Shown here: one piece after another, positions 25,513 through 34,166 of the stretch
Layout: each line of letters begins with the position of its first letter
Numbering within the stretch: the stretch's first letter is position 1
From: IMCC26256 sp046081705
GTDB taxonomy: Bacteria; Actinomycetota; Acidimicrobiia; IMCC26256
Direction of reading: 5' to 3'
Assembly (NCBI GenBank): GCA_046081705.1
Contig: JBJTWK010000001.1
Span: 1-51,881, forward strand
Length of the DNA stretch: 51,881 nucleotides
The notes under the pieces: model-generated
What the model was told of the DNA's origin: nothing
Seen by the model: the letters and a program-made list of their open reading frames with translations, nothing else
Database searches by the model: none
Translations under genes and position numbers: made by a program

Positions 25513-26342
25513 CACGGCGGGGTACCACGGTGACCCGTGCGCCACGCGTCGTATGTCATGCGCGGGCGGTTCTCCGGCTGCACCTCGGTCGGGAGGTAAC
25601 GGTCGCCCTCGATGCGGCCCCGCCACACCTTGAGCCGTGCACCCTGGTGGACCAACCAGGCGCCGGGGCGGGGGTTGCCCGCACGCACGAGCCGGTCGGT
25701 GAGCTCGGCGGGCGCGCTCGGATCGAGCTCGAACTCGGCGACCGTCAACTTCGTCGCGTAGGTGGGCTCCCCCACCTGCGGGTCGGGCGTCGCTCCTGCG
25801 AGGTCCGGGAGCGTGCGCACCAGCAGGTCGGCACCGAGTTCGACGAGGCGGGTGCGCAACGCGCCGGCAGTCTCGTCGGCGCCGATCGGGGTGCGGGTCA
25901 CGGCGAAGGTGCCGCCCGCGTCGAGTTCGGGCACGACCGCCATGACCGTGACGCCGGTCTCGGCGTCACCGGCGAGCATCGCCCGCTCGACCGGGGCCGC
26001 GCCCCGCCACCGCGGGAGCAGCGAGAAGTGCAGGTTCACGAACCCGCCCGGGACCGCGTCGAGGAGCGACGTCGGCAGGATCTGCCCGAACGCGACCACC
26101 ACCCCGAGGTCCGCATCGAGCGCGGCGACCTCGTCGACGACCTCACGGGACCGCTCCGGGGTGACCACACGCAGGCCGACCCTCTCGGCGACGCCCCGCA
26201 CCGGACTCGGCGTCGCGCCCTGCCCGCGGGACCGGCGACGGTCCGGCTGGGTGACCACGAGCGGGACCTCGTGACCCGCGGCGACGATGGCCTCGAGCGG
26301 CGGTACCGCGTCGGCCGGCGTGCCGAAGTAGACGATGCGCAC
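25509..26342 (-). CDS. fmt: Methionyl-tRNA formyltransferase
   Basis: Formylates initiator Met-tRNA using 10-formyl-THF. The 277-residue protein is somewhat shorter than the usual 305-315. The N-terminal Rossmann domain begins VRIVYFGTP. Catalytic Asn and His are in VNLHFSLLPRWRGAAP near residue 105, with a conserved Asp in ELDAGG near 143. A C-terminal tRNA-binding barrel follows. The start GTG 26342 lies 7 nt after def; the frame upstream is a shadow of def. Confidence 0.95.
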   Translation of the reverse strand: MRIVYFGTPADAVPPLEAIVAAGHEVPLVVTQPDRRRSRGQGATPSPVRGVAERVGLRVVTPERSREVVDEVAALDADLGVVVAFGQILPTSLLDAVPGGFVNLHFSLLPRWRGAAPVERAMLAGDAETGVTVMAVVPELDAGGTFAVTRTPIGADETAGALRTRLVELGADLLVRTLPDLAGATPDPQVGEPTYATKLTVAEFELDPSAPAELTDRLVRAGNPRPGAWLVHQGARLKVWRGRIEGDRYLPTEVQPENRPRMTYDAWRTGHRGTPPW

Positions 26343-26349
26343 GCGCGCC

Positions 26350-26865
26350 TCAGCCGAACGGGTTCGCCGGCGGGCGTTCGACCATCTCGCGGTCCTGGAG
26401 GAGCCGGAGGATGCGCTTGCGCTGGGCCTTGTCGACCCGGTCGATCGCGAGCACGCCGTCGAGGTGGTCGAGCTCGTGCTGGAACATCCGGCCGATGTAG
26501 TCATCGGCCTCCATGAAGAACTCGTTGCCGTCGAGGTCGAGCGCCCGCATGGTGACGACCTCGGGACGGACGATGGTGAAGCCCACGTCGGGGATCGAGA
26601 GGCACCCCTCGGTCCACTCGCACTCGCCCCGCTCCTCGACGATCTCCGGGTTGATCGCGACCTTCGGACCGTCGTCGGTGTCGAACACGAAGTACCGCTT
26701 CGTGATCCCGACCTGGGTCGCCGCGAGCCCACCACCCGGCGCGGCGTACATGGTCTCGATCATGGTGTGGGCGTTGTCGGCGAGCGCACCGTCGATGTCG
26801 GTGACGTCGTCGGCCCGCTGGCGCAGCACCGGGTCGCCGATCTGCCGGATCGAGTAGGTCGCCAT
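26350..26865 (-). CDS. def: Peptide deformylase
   Basis: Metal hydrolase that removes the N-terminal formyl group from nascent proteins. The 171-residue protein has all three motifs: GGGLAATQVGI near residue 45, EGCLSIPD near 88 (metal Cys), and QHELDHLDG near 130 (metal His pair and catalytic Glu). ATG 26865 is 6 nt from a TACCCT -10 element. It pairs functionally with fmt immediately downstream. Confidence 0.97.
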   Translation of the reverse strand: MATYSIRQIGDPVLRQRADDVTDIDGALADNAHTMIETMYAAPGGGLAATQVGITKRYFVFDTDDGPKVAINPEIVEERGECEWTEGCLSIPDVGFTIVRPEVVTMRALDLDGNEFFMEADDYIGRMFQHELDHLDGVLAIDRVDKAQRKRILRLLQDREMVERPPANPFG

Positions 26866-26871
26866 GAGCGC

Positions 26872-26877
26872 AGGGTA
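26872..26877 (-). promoter_or_regulatory. Candidate extended -10 element of def
   Basis: The minus strand reads TGGTACCCT, an extended -10 (TGn before TAnnnT), six bases from the def ATG. This would start a leaderless def-fmt-rsmB mRNA within the 32-bp gap after priA. Confidence 0.45.
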
Positions 26878-26897
26878 CCAGCGACCCCTCGACGCCC

Positions 26898-28670
26898 TCA
26901 GACGCGCGGCGGGTCGATCTCGATCCGCAGACGCCCGTGCGCGCGGGCACCGGGGATGACCGGCTCGAGGGCGTCGGCAAGGGTCTCCGGGTTCACCGCG
27001 CGCACGAGAGCCTCGAGCGCGCCGCCCACCTCGACGGGACCGAGCACCGAGATGGAGGGATCGACCGCGAGCCCCAGCACGATCGCGCCCACGGCGTCCG
27101 CTTCGCCGCGCACGCGCGCGAGGGCCCCGAACGGCGGGTACCCGACGACGCGCCGACGGGCGGCCTCGGACTCCCACGCGACCTGCGGTTCCGCGGTGGC
27201 GACCGCTCGGAGCACATCGTGGTCGGGCACTCGGGTCTGCACGAGCAGCACGCGCGACGCCGCACGAGGACCCAGCCGGCGGGCCGCACGCGCGACGAGT
27301 GTGCCCGCCTGCTCCGCGGCGCGGTACCGAGGGGCCAGGAGTTCCTGGTCGGCCTCGAGGAAGGCGACGAGGCCGATCGGTCGATCGGTCGGCGCGCGGT
27401 GCAGCACCGCCTCGGTCCCGACGAGCACGTCGGCGTCGAGGGGACCCTCGGTGGCTGCGTCGACGTCGAGCACGGTCGCCCGGGGCAGCAGCGCGGCGAG
27501 GTCGTCGCGGACCCGGTTCACCCCGACCCGCACCGACCGCAACTTCGCCGAGTGACACCGGGCGCACACCCACGGTCGTTCGGTCGAACAGACCGGGCAC
27601 ACGAGCGACCGCGTGGCGTCGGGGCCGGCCGCCTCGGCGACCGCAGCACCGCACGCCTCGCACCGGGCGAGGTCGTGGCAGGCGCCGCAGGAGATGAGGC
27701 GGGCCCGGCCCTTGCGGTTGAGGATGCACAGCGCCCGCTCCCCACGGTCGAGGGTGCGGTGCAGCGCACGGGCGAGTCCCTCGCTCAGGAGGACCTGCCC
27801 CGGCGGCTCCTCCCGCAGGTCGACCACCTCGAGGCGCGGCCAGCCCGCGAGCTCGACGTCGCGGGGCGGCCGCTCCACCTCGAGCACCGCGCTCGCGGCG
27901 ATCGCGGTCGGGATCGCCGCGACGAGCGTGCACGGGACCCCGACGCGCCGGGCCCGCTCGATCGCGACGTCGCGGGCGTGCCAGGTCGGCGCGCGCTCCT
28001 CCTGCAGGGCCTCGTCGGCCTCGTCGAGCACCACGATCGAACGGAGGTCGGGCACCGGGGCCCACACCACGCTGCGCCCCCCGACGACCACGCAGCCTCC
28101 GTGGCGGCACGCGGCCCAGGCCCGCGTCCGGTCGGCGTCGCTGCGGGACGAGTGCAGCACGTGGACCCGGCGGCCCGAACGTTCGAGGTGTCGCACGAGG
28201 CTGCCCAGTCGGGCGGCGTCCGGTACCACCACGATCGTCGAACCGTTCGGCGCGACCGCAGCATCGACGAGTTCACGCCGGTCGGTGGCCGGCGGCCAGG
28301 CGACGACGCGCAGGGAGTGCCCCGGACCGGGTGGTGCGTCCGCGACCGGGGTGGGCTCGGCGACCGCGTTCGACGGGGACGCGGCGCCGTAGAGCGCCAC
28401 GTCACTGCCCGCCCACCGGTGCGCGGCCCACCGCGCGAGCTCCATGAGCCCGGGCGGCGGTCCGGCACCGACGACCTTGAGGATCTCGAGCAGGCGCGCC
28501 CGATCCGTCTCCGGCTCGACGTCGGCCGCCACGACCCACCCGCGCACGCGGCGTCCGTGCAGCGGGACGCGCACGATTGTGCCGATGGTGACCCGCGCCT
28601 CAGCAGCGGCGGGGACGAGGTAGTCGAAGGCGCGGTCGACCGCCGGGAGGTCCGGGCGGACCCGGACCAC
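26898..28670 (-). CDS. priA: Primosomal protein N' (PriA), helicase-deficient actinobacterial type
   Basis: 590 residues. The N-terminal DNA-binding region (VRPDLPAVDRAFDYLVP, VRVPLHGRRVRGWVV) is clear. The expected Walker A (GxTGSGKT) is absent; the matching place reads GSTIVVVPDAARL, while a degenerate LDEADEA (motif II) remains. The Cys-rich zinc-binding block is intact: CGACHDLARCEACG, then CPVCSTERPWVCARC. The protein probably acts as a replication-restart scaffold rather than a helicase, as proposed for other actinobacteria. I use GTG 28670, 20 nt after the metK stop; the frame further upstream is a shadow of metK. Confidence 0.88.
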   Translation of the reverse strand: MVRVRPDLPAVDRAFDYLVPAAAEARVTIGTIVRVPLHGRRVRGWVVAADVEPETDRARLLEILKVVGAGPPPGLMELARWAAHRWAGSDVALYGAASPSNAVAEPTPVADAPPGPGHSLRVVAWPPATDRRELVDAAVAPNGSTIVVVPDAARLGSLVRHLERSGRRVHVLHSSRSDADRTRAWAACRHGGCVVVGGRSVVWAPVPDLRSIVVLDEADEALQEERAPTWHARDVAIERARRVGVPCTLVAAIPTAIAASAVLEVERPPRDVELAGWPRLEVVDLREEPPGQVLLSEGLARALHRTLDRGERALCILNRKGRARLISCGACHDLARCEACGAAVAEAAGPDATRSLVCPVCSTERPWVCARCHSAKLRSVRVGVNRVRDDLAALLPRATVLDVDAATEGPLDADVLVGTEAVLHRAPTDRPIGLVAFLEADQELLAPRYRAAEQAGTLVARAARRLGPRAASRVLLVQTRVPDHDVLRAVATAEPQVAWESEAARRRVVGYPPFGALARVRGEADAVGAIVLGLAVDPSISVLGPVEVGGALEALVRAVNPETLADALEPVIPGARAHGRLRIEIDPPRV

Positions 28671-28690
28671 GCGGCGGTCGTCAGCGGTGC

Positions 28691-29884
28691 TTACGCGAGA
28701 CCCTCGGCGGCGCCGCGGAGCGCGTCGGCCTGGCTCGTGCTCTCCCACGTGAAGTCGGAGTCCGAGCGACCGAAGTGCCCGTAGGCCGCGGTCTTGCGGT
28801 AGATCGGGCGACGCAGGTCGAGCCGCTCGATGAGCGCGGCCGGACGGAGGTCGAAGTGCTCCTGCACGAGGGCCGGGAGCTTCGCCGGGTCGATCTCGGA
28901 GGTGCCGAAGGTCTCGACCATCACGGAGACCGGACGGGCCACACCGATCGCGTACGCGACCTGGACCTCGCAGCGCTGGGCGATGCCCGCGGCCACGATG
29001 TTCTTCGCCGCGTGGCGCACCGCGTACGCGGCCGAACGGTCGACCTTCGTGGGGTCCTTGCCCGAGAACGCGCCACCGCCGTGCCGGGCCATGCCGCCGT
29101 AGGTGTCCACGATGATCTTGCGACCCGTGAGTCCGCAGTCGGCGTGCGGGCCGCCGAGCTCGAAGTTGCCGGTCGGGTTGCAGAACACCTCGAAGTCGTC
29201 GCCGGCGAACTGCTCGGGGACGACGGGGCGGATGACGTGCTCGATGAGGTCGGGACGGATCATCGAGTCGATGTCGATGCCGGGCGCGTGCTGCGTGGAG
29301 ATGAGCACGGTCTTGAGCCGCTTCGGCGCACCGTTCTCGTAGTCGATCGACACCTGGGTCTTGCCGTCGGGCCGCAGGTACGGGAGCACGCCCGACTTGC
29401 GGACCTCGGCGAGGCGGTGGGCCAGACGGTGCGCGAGCCAGATCGGCATCGGCATGAGGTCGTCGGTGTCCGCGCACGCGTACCCGAACATCATGCCCTG
29501 GTCGCCTGCGCCGACCTCGTCGAAGAGGTCGCCGGTGCCGGCCCGCTGCTCGAGCGCCTTGTCCACGCCCATCGCGATGTCGGGCGACTGCTCGTCGATC
29601 GAGGTGATGACGCCGCACGTGTTGCCGTCGAAGCCGTACGACTCGCGGTCGTAGCCGATGCTGCGGACGGTGTCGCGCACGACGCGGGGGATGTCGACGT
29701 AGGCCTGGGTGCTGATCTCACCGGCGACGACGACGAGACCCGTCGTGCACATGGTCTCGCAGGCGACCCGGCTCTGCGGGTCCTGCTCGTAGATGGCGTC
29801 GAGGACCGCGTCCGAGATCTGGTCCGACATCTTGTCGGGGTGGCCCTCGGTGACCGACTCGGACGTGAAGGTGAAGGAACTCAC
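28691..29884 (-). CDS. metK: S-adenosylmethionine synthase
   Basis: Makes SAM from methionine and ATP. The 397-residue protein shows TSESVTEGHPDKMSDQIS at the N-terminus, the GAGDQGMMFGYA signature near residue 125, and the P-loop-like signature GGGAFSGKDPTKVDRSAAY near 275. GTG 29884 overlaps the coaBC stop as GTGA. There is no SAM riboswitch before it because it is internal to an operon. Confidence 0.98.
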   Translation of the reverse strand: MSSFTFTSESVTEGHPDKMSDQISDAVLDAIYEQDPQSRVACETMCTTGLVVVAGEISTQAYVDIPRVVRDTVRSIGYDRESYGFDGNTCGVITSIDEQSPDIAMGVDKALEQRAGTGDLFDEVGAGDQGMMFGYACADTDDLMPMPIWLAHRLAHRLAEVRKSGVLPYLRPDGKTQVSIDYENGAPKRLKTVLISTQHAPGIDIDSMIRPDLIEHVIRPVVPEQFAGDDFEVFCNPTGNFELGGPHADCGLTGRKIIVDTYGGMARHGGGAFSGKDPTKVDRSAAYAVRHAAKNIVAAGIAQRCEVQVAYAIGVARPVSVMVETFGTSEIDPAKLPALVQEHFDLRPAALIERLDLRRPIYRKTAAYGHFGRSDSDFTWESTSQADALRGAAEGLA

Positions 29885-31113
29885 TGGCTCTCCCTGGTGG
29901 TGTCCCGTCCGAGGCGGACCGCCACGCGGTCCAGGATCACCTCGGCGAGCGACAGTTTGCTCAGGAGCGGGGTCTCGGTGACGGACCCCGATCCGTCGAA
30001 CAGCATGGCACGGTTCGTGTCGACCTCGAACCCCGCGTCGGGGGCGGACACATCGTTGGCGACCATGAGGTCGACCCGCTTGGCGGCCAGCTTCGCGGCG
30101 GCGTGCTCGGCCACCTGCTCGGTCTCGGCCGCGAAGCCGACGAGGATCTGGTGCGTCCGGCGCGCCCCGAGCCCGGCGAGGATGTCCGGCGTCGGCTCGA
30201 GGACGATCTCGGGTGCCCCGCCGTGCTTCTTGATCTTCTCGGGTGCCACGACCTTGGGTCGGAAGTCGGCGATCGCAGCGGCCATGACGACGACGTGGGC
30301 GTCGTCGAACCGGGCGAGCACCTCCCGCTCGACGTCGGCGGCGGCGACGACCGGCACGACCTCGACCCCGGCGGGCGCCGTCGGGGCCGCCGTGGTGATG
30401 AGCGTGACCGCCGCGCCACGCGCGGCGGCGACCTGCGCGACGGCGTGCCCCATCTTCCCCGAGGACCGGTTGCCGATGAAGCGCACCGGGTCGATCGCCT
30501 CACGGGTGCCGCCCGCGGTGACCACGACCCGCACCCCGGCGAGGTCGTGCCCACGGGCGAGGACGGCCTCGGCCGCGGCGACGATGCGGGCCGGATCGGC
30601 GAGGCGACCCTCGCCGACGTCGCCGCCGGCCAGGCGGCCCGACTCGGGATCGCACACGTGCACCCCCCGCCGACGCAGCGTCTCGAGGTTCTCGCGCACC
30701 GACGGGTGCTCCCACATCTCGGTGTGCATCGCCGGGGCCACGAGCACGGGCGCCCTCGTGGCGAGGAGGATGTTCGTGAGGAGGTCGTCGGCGAGGCCGG
30801 CCGCGTACTTGGCGAGGGTGTTCGCGGTGGCCGGAGCGATCACGACGAGGTCGGCGGTCTGGCCGAGGTGCGTGTGCGGGATGGCGTCGTCGGCGCCGTA
30901 CAGCGAGGTGCGGGCGGGCTCGGAGGCGAGCGCCGTGAACGTGACCGAGCCGACGAAGCGGAGCGCATCCTCGGTGAGCACCGGGACGACGTGCGCGCCG
31001 GCGTCGACCATGCGCCGGCAGATCTCGACCGCCTTGTACGCGGCGATGCCGGCGGTGACGCCGAGGACGATCCGGCGTCCGGCGAGCGGCGAGGCCGCGG
31101 CCGCGTCGAGCAC
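29881..31113 (-). CDS. coaBC: Bifunctional phosphopantothenoylcysteine decarboxylase / phosphopantothenate-cysteine ligase
   Basis: Two consecutive steps of coenzyme A synthesis. In the 410-residue protein, the CoaC half (about 1-190) binds FMN: GVTAGIAAYK, HTHLGQTADLVVIAPATANTLAK with the active-site His, and PAMHTEMW. The CoaB half has VVTAGGTREAIDPVRFIGN and a KIKKHGG loop. The segment aligned with the catalytic Cys loop of E. coli CoaC reads SGRLAGGDVGEGRL, with Gly at the usual Cys position; a Cys occurs nine residues upstream (HVCDPES). GTG 31113 lies 5 nt after rpoZ. Confidence 0.95.
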   Translation of the reverse strand: MLDAAAASPLAGRRIVLGVTAGIAAYKAVEICRRMVDAGAHVVPVLTEDALRFVGSVTFTALASEPARTSLYGADDAIPHTHLGQTADLVVIAPATANTLAKYAAGLADDLLTNILLATRAPVLVAPAMHTEMWEHPSVRENLETLRRRGVHVCDPESGRLAGGDVGEGRLADPARIVAAAEAVLARGHDLAGVRVVVTAGGTREAIDPVRFIGNRSSGKMGHAVAQVAAARGAAVTLITTAAPTAPAGVEVVPVVAAADVEREVLARFDDAHVVVMAAAIADFRPKVVAPEKIKKHGGAPEIVLEPTPDILAGLGARRTHQILVGFAAETEQVAEHAAAKLAAKRVDLMVANDVSAPDAGFEVDTNRAMLFDGSGSVTETPLLSKLSLAEVILDRVAVRLGRDTTRESQ

Positions 31114-31118
31114 GTGGA

Positions 31119-31436
31119 TCAGCCGGCGTCCGGGGCCGGGGTCTCCCCCGCCTCGTCGGCCTCGACGGCCTCGTCCTCGGCGACCGGCTCGGGCAGGTCG
31201 CAGCGGATGATCTTGCCCTCGCGGATCTCCTCCATCGCGATGGAGAGCGGCTTGCGCGAGACCGAGGTGACCTGCGGCGGGACGATCTTCCCGAGGCCCT
31301 CGCCGAGCTGGCCGTAGTAGTCGTTGATCTCCCGGGCCCGCATCGCCGCGAGGGTGACGAGCGTGAACTTCGAGGGCTCCTGGTCGAGGAGGGCCTCGAG
31401 GTGCGGCTCCATCAGGGTGTCTCGGCGATCGGCCAT
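31119..31436 (-). CDS. rpoZ: RNA polymerase omega subunit
   Basis: Small subunit that helps fold beta' into core RNA polymerase. The protein has 105 residues. The omega core is PSKFTLVTLAAMRAREINDYY, followed by VTSVSRKPLSIAMEEI. The last 25 residues are acidic and Ala/Glu-rich, a common actinobacterial extension. ATG 31436 has GAGGA 7 nt upstream. The order gmk-rpoZ-coaBC-metK-priA is conserved among actinobacteria. The 89-bp gap before it contains nothing I can name. Confidence 0.96.
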   Translation of the reverse strand: MADRRDTLMEPHLEALLDQEPSKFTLVTLAAMRAREINDYYGQLGEGLGKIVPPQVTSVSRKPLSIAMEEIREGKIIRCDLPEPVAEDEAVEADEAGETPAPDAG

Positions 31437-31525
31437 GGGTGCGTCCTCGGATCGGGGTCGGTTCGGGCGTCGGGATCGGTCCGGAAGCACGGCCCGGACG
31501 GATGGGGGTCGTCCGACGACGGCAC

Positions 31526-32098
31526 TCAGGCGTCCGGCGTGCGGCGGCTGGTAAGGATAGCAGCCACCTCCCGGGCCGCCTCCCCCGCGTCGACGTTCGT
31601 CACGACGGCGTCGAACCGGTCGGCGAGGCGTTCCTCGGCCTCGGCCTCGGCGAGTCGGCCCGGGATGGCAGCGAGCTGGTTCGGATCGTCGCCCGCGCGG
31701 CCCCGGAGCCGGCGCTCCTGCTCGGCCCGGCTCGGGGGCCGCAGGAACACGAGGACGGCCTCCGGGAACGCGGCCTTGACGGCCAGCGCGCCCTGCACGT
31801 CGATCTCGAGCAGCACGTCGGAACCGGCGGCGAGGTGCTCGGCCACCGCGGCGCGCGGCGTGCCCTTGAGGTCGCCGTAGACCTCGAACCACTCGAGGAA
31901 GCCACCGGCGGCCCGGATCGCCTCGAACTCGGCCCGGGACATGAAGAAGTAGTCGACGCCCTCGACCTCGCCGGGACGCATCGGACGGGTGGCGGCCGAC
32001 ACCGACAACCACAGCGACGGGTCCGCGTCGAGCAGTTGACGCGCGACGGTGCCCTTCCCGACCCCGGAGGGTCCGGCGAGGACGAGCAGGACGGCCAG
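31526..32098 (-). CDS. gmk: Guanylate kinase (apparent CTG start)
   Basis: Phosphorylates GMP to GDP. The P-loop GPSGVGKGT lies near the N-terminus; the GMP-binding part includes TRPMRPGEVEGVDY and SRAEFEAI, and the lid LRGRAGDDP is present. In the frame between the TAG stop of mihF (32110-32108) and the P-loop there is no ATG, GTG or TTG. The best candidate is CTG 32098, giving M-A-V-L-L-V-L-A-G-P-S-G, like normal Gmk N-termini, and 190 residues. The first conventional start (TTG 32008) would delete the P-loop. A purine-rich GAGAGG and TAGGG lie just upstream. The frame is the same as mihF. Confidence 0.9.
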   Translation of the reverse strand: MAVLLVLAGPSGVGKGTVARQLLDADPSLWLSVSAATRPMRPGEVEGVDYFFMSRAEFEAIRAAGGFLEWFEVYGDLKGTPRAAVAEHLAAGSDVLLEIDVQGALAVKAAFPEAVLVFLRPPSRAEQERRLRGRAGDDPNQLAAIPGRLAEAEAEERLADRFDAVVTNVDAGEAAREVAAILTSRRTPDA

Positions 32099-32107
32099 GG
32101 CGCGGCC

Positions 32108-32428
32108 CTACCTCTCGGCGAAGGCCTCGAGCAGCGCCGCGCGCTGCTTGGCCCCGACCCCGCGAAGGCGACGGTTCTCGGCGATCTCGAGGTCGGCCAT
32201 GGTGCGCCGCGCCCGGACCTTGCCGACCCCGGGCAACGACTCGAGCACGCTCACGACCTTGAGCTTGGCGACGATGTCGTCGGTGTCGGCGCGCTCGAAG
32301 AGCTCCGCCAACGTGATGCGGTTGAGCTTGAGCAGGGTCTTGACCTCGGCCCGGACCCGGCGCGCCTCGGCCGCCTTCTCGAGCGCGGCGGCGCGCTGCT
32401 CAGGCGTCAGGCTGGGGGGCTGGCTCAT
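32108..32428 (-). CDS. mihF: Actinobacterial integration host factor (mIHF)
   Basis: Nucleoid-associated DNA-binding protein of 106 residues. The N-terminal helix (LTPEQRAAALEKAAEARRVRA) is followed by the conserved core with LPGVGKVRARRTMADLEIA and RRLRGVGAKQRAALL, a helix-two-turns-helix fold that contacts DNA and bends it. ATG 32428 has GGAGAGG 5 nt upstream and is preferred over ATG 32467. It ends with TAG, and the frame continues open into gmk. Confidence 0.95.
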   Translation of the reverse strand: MSQPPSLTPEQRAAALEKAAEARRVRAEVKTLLKLNRITLAELFERADTDDIVAKLKVVSVLESLPGVGKVRARRTMADLEIAENRRLRGVGAKQRAALLEAFAER

Positions 32429-32462
32429 CTCGGCCTCTCCGATCGGGGCGACGGGACCCACG

Positions 32463-32468
32463 AGCATA
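32463..32468 (-). promoter_or_regulatory. Candidate -10 element for the mihF operon
   Basis: TATGCT on the minus strand lies about 34 nt before the mihF ATG and just after the pyr terminator, in the 81-bp gap between pyrF and mihF. No clear -35. Confidence 0.35.
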
Positions 32469-32482
32469 CCGGTGGGTCCGCA

Positions 32483-32505
32483 CCGCCCCCGGTCCGCGGG
32501 GGCGG
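32483..32505 (-). terminator. Terminator of the pyr operon
   Basis: A perfect 9 bp GC stem (CCGCCCCCG / CGGGGGCGG) with a 5-nt loop, 4 nt after the pyrF stop. No U-tract. Confidence 0.7.
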
Positions 32506-32509
32506 CGTC

Positions 32510-33217
32510 TCAGCCCTCAAGCGCGCCGAGCACCTCGGCCGCGACCGCGGCCGCCGCAGCCTCGGGATCCTCGGCCGCCGTGACGGCCCGACCGATCACG
32601 AGCCAGGTCGCCCCGGCGGCGATCGTCGCGCCGGGCGTCCCGACCCGGGCCTGGTCGTGGGTCGCACCACCGGCGAGGCGGATCCCGGGGACCATCGTGC
32701 GCATACCGCCCGCGGCGGCCCGTCCGACCTCGTGCGCGCTGCACACGACCCCGTCGAGGCCGGCGGCACGGGCCCACCCGAACCGCTCGTCGAACGCCGC
32801 GGCGTCCGGCTCGGACGTGAGCACCGTGACGCCGAGGGTCACCGGTGTCGGGCGCCCGATCGCGGCGGCCCCCGCAGCGGCCCCGGCGGCGAAGGCCCGC
32901 AGCATGTCGACCCCACCGCTGGCGTGGGCGTTCATGATCTCCACCCCGTGGCGTGCGTGCGCAGCGGCCGCCCGCTCCACCGTGTTCGGGATGTCGTGGA
33001 GCTTGAGGTCGCAGAACACCGCGCACCCGAGGTCGTGCATCGCGTCGAACGCGGCCGGGCCCGCCTCACCGAACAGCTCGTGCCCCACCTTCATCACGCC
33101 GAACCACGGGGCGACCCGCCGCGCCATCGCCCGCGCCGCATCGAGGTCGCCGACGTCGAGGGGCAGCACCAGTCGTTCGCGCACCGTGTCGGGAGCGCCG
33201 GACGCGAGATCGATCAC
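32510..33217 (-). CDS. pyrF: Orotidine 5'-phosphate decarboxylase
   Basis: Last step of UMP synthesis. The 235-residue TIM barrel has LVLPLDVGDL at the first strand, the catalytic DLKLHDIPNTV (Asp-Lys-Asp array) near residue 68, VPGIRLAGG near 178 and IGRAV near 210. GTG 33217 overlaps the pyrD stop as GTGA. It is the short, group I type rather than the longer mycobacterial type. Confidence 0.96.
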   Translation of the reverse strand: MIDLASGAPDTVRERLVLPLDVGDLDAARAMARRVAPWFGVMKVGHELFGEAGPAAFDAMHDLGCAVFCDLKLHDIPNTVERAAAAHARHGVEIMNAHASGGVDMLRAFAAGAAAGAAAIGRPTPVTLGVTVLTSEPDAAAFDERFGWARAAGLDGVVCSAHEVGRAAAGGMRTMVPGIRLAGGATHDQARVGTPGATIAAGATWLVIGRAVTAAEDPEAAAAAVAAEVLGALEG

Positions 33218-34166
33218 GGGTGGACCTCCAGTGCGCCGGTGAGGTCCGCAACGCGTTCCACGCCGTGGACGGCGCACCAGTGGATGAGTTCGTCGAGGAT
33301 GCGCCGGGGCGCCCGGGGGTCGCGGAAGGTCGCGGTCCCGACCCCCACGGCGGACGCGCCCGCGAGCAGCATCTCCACCGCGTCGCGCCCCGACGCCACT
33401 CCCCCGGTCCCGATGACCGGCACGCCGGGCAGCGCCTGGGTGACGTCGTACACGGCCCGGAGCGCGACCGGCTTGATCGCCGCACCCGAGAGCCCGCCCC
33501 GCCCGGCCCCGAGCACCGGACGGCGGGTGTCGGCATCGATCGCGAACCCGAGCACGGTGTTGACGAGGGTCAGCGCGTCGGCCCCGGCAGTGACCGCAGC
33601 CTCGGCGATCTCCGGGAGTTCGTCGGTGTTCGGCGACAACTTCGCGAGGATCGGCAGCCCGAGCCCGGCGGACCGCACCGCCCCAACGACCTCCGTGGTC
33701 GCCTCGATCGAGTGGGCGAAGATGCGCGATCGGTCCTCGAGGTTCGGGCACGACACGTTCACCTCGACCGCGACGAGGTCACCGACCGCGGGCTCGAGCA
33801 GGCGGGCCGCGTCGGCGAAGTCACCGACGTTGCGCCCCCAGAGCGACACGATGACGCGGGCGCCCAACGCTCGGAGGGCGGGCAGGTCGTCCTCGATCCA
33901 CGCGGCCACGCCCGGACCCTGCAGCCCGACGCTGTTGAGCATGCCGGCGGTCGCCGGGTGGAGGCGGGGCGCCGGGTTGCCGGCCCAGGGATAGGGGGAG
34001 AGCGACTTCACGGTCACCGCGCCGAGCGCGTCGGGCGGACACAGGCGGGCCACCTCGTCGCCGTGCCCGAACGTCCCGGAGGCGGCCACGATCGGGTTCG
34101 GGAGCGCGAGCGGCCCCACCCGGACCGCGGCGTCGACCAGGCGCCGGGGGGCGCGCGAGCGACGGC

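Noticed and set aside
28671..29618. PriA extended upstream through metK
   Set aside because: The extension is the Arg/His-rich alternative frame of metK; PriA-like sequence begins only near 28670.
31526..32008. Truncated guanylate kinase starting at TTG 32008
   Set aside because: It would lack the ATP-binding P-loop that is present and in frame upstream; a CTG start is more plausible.
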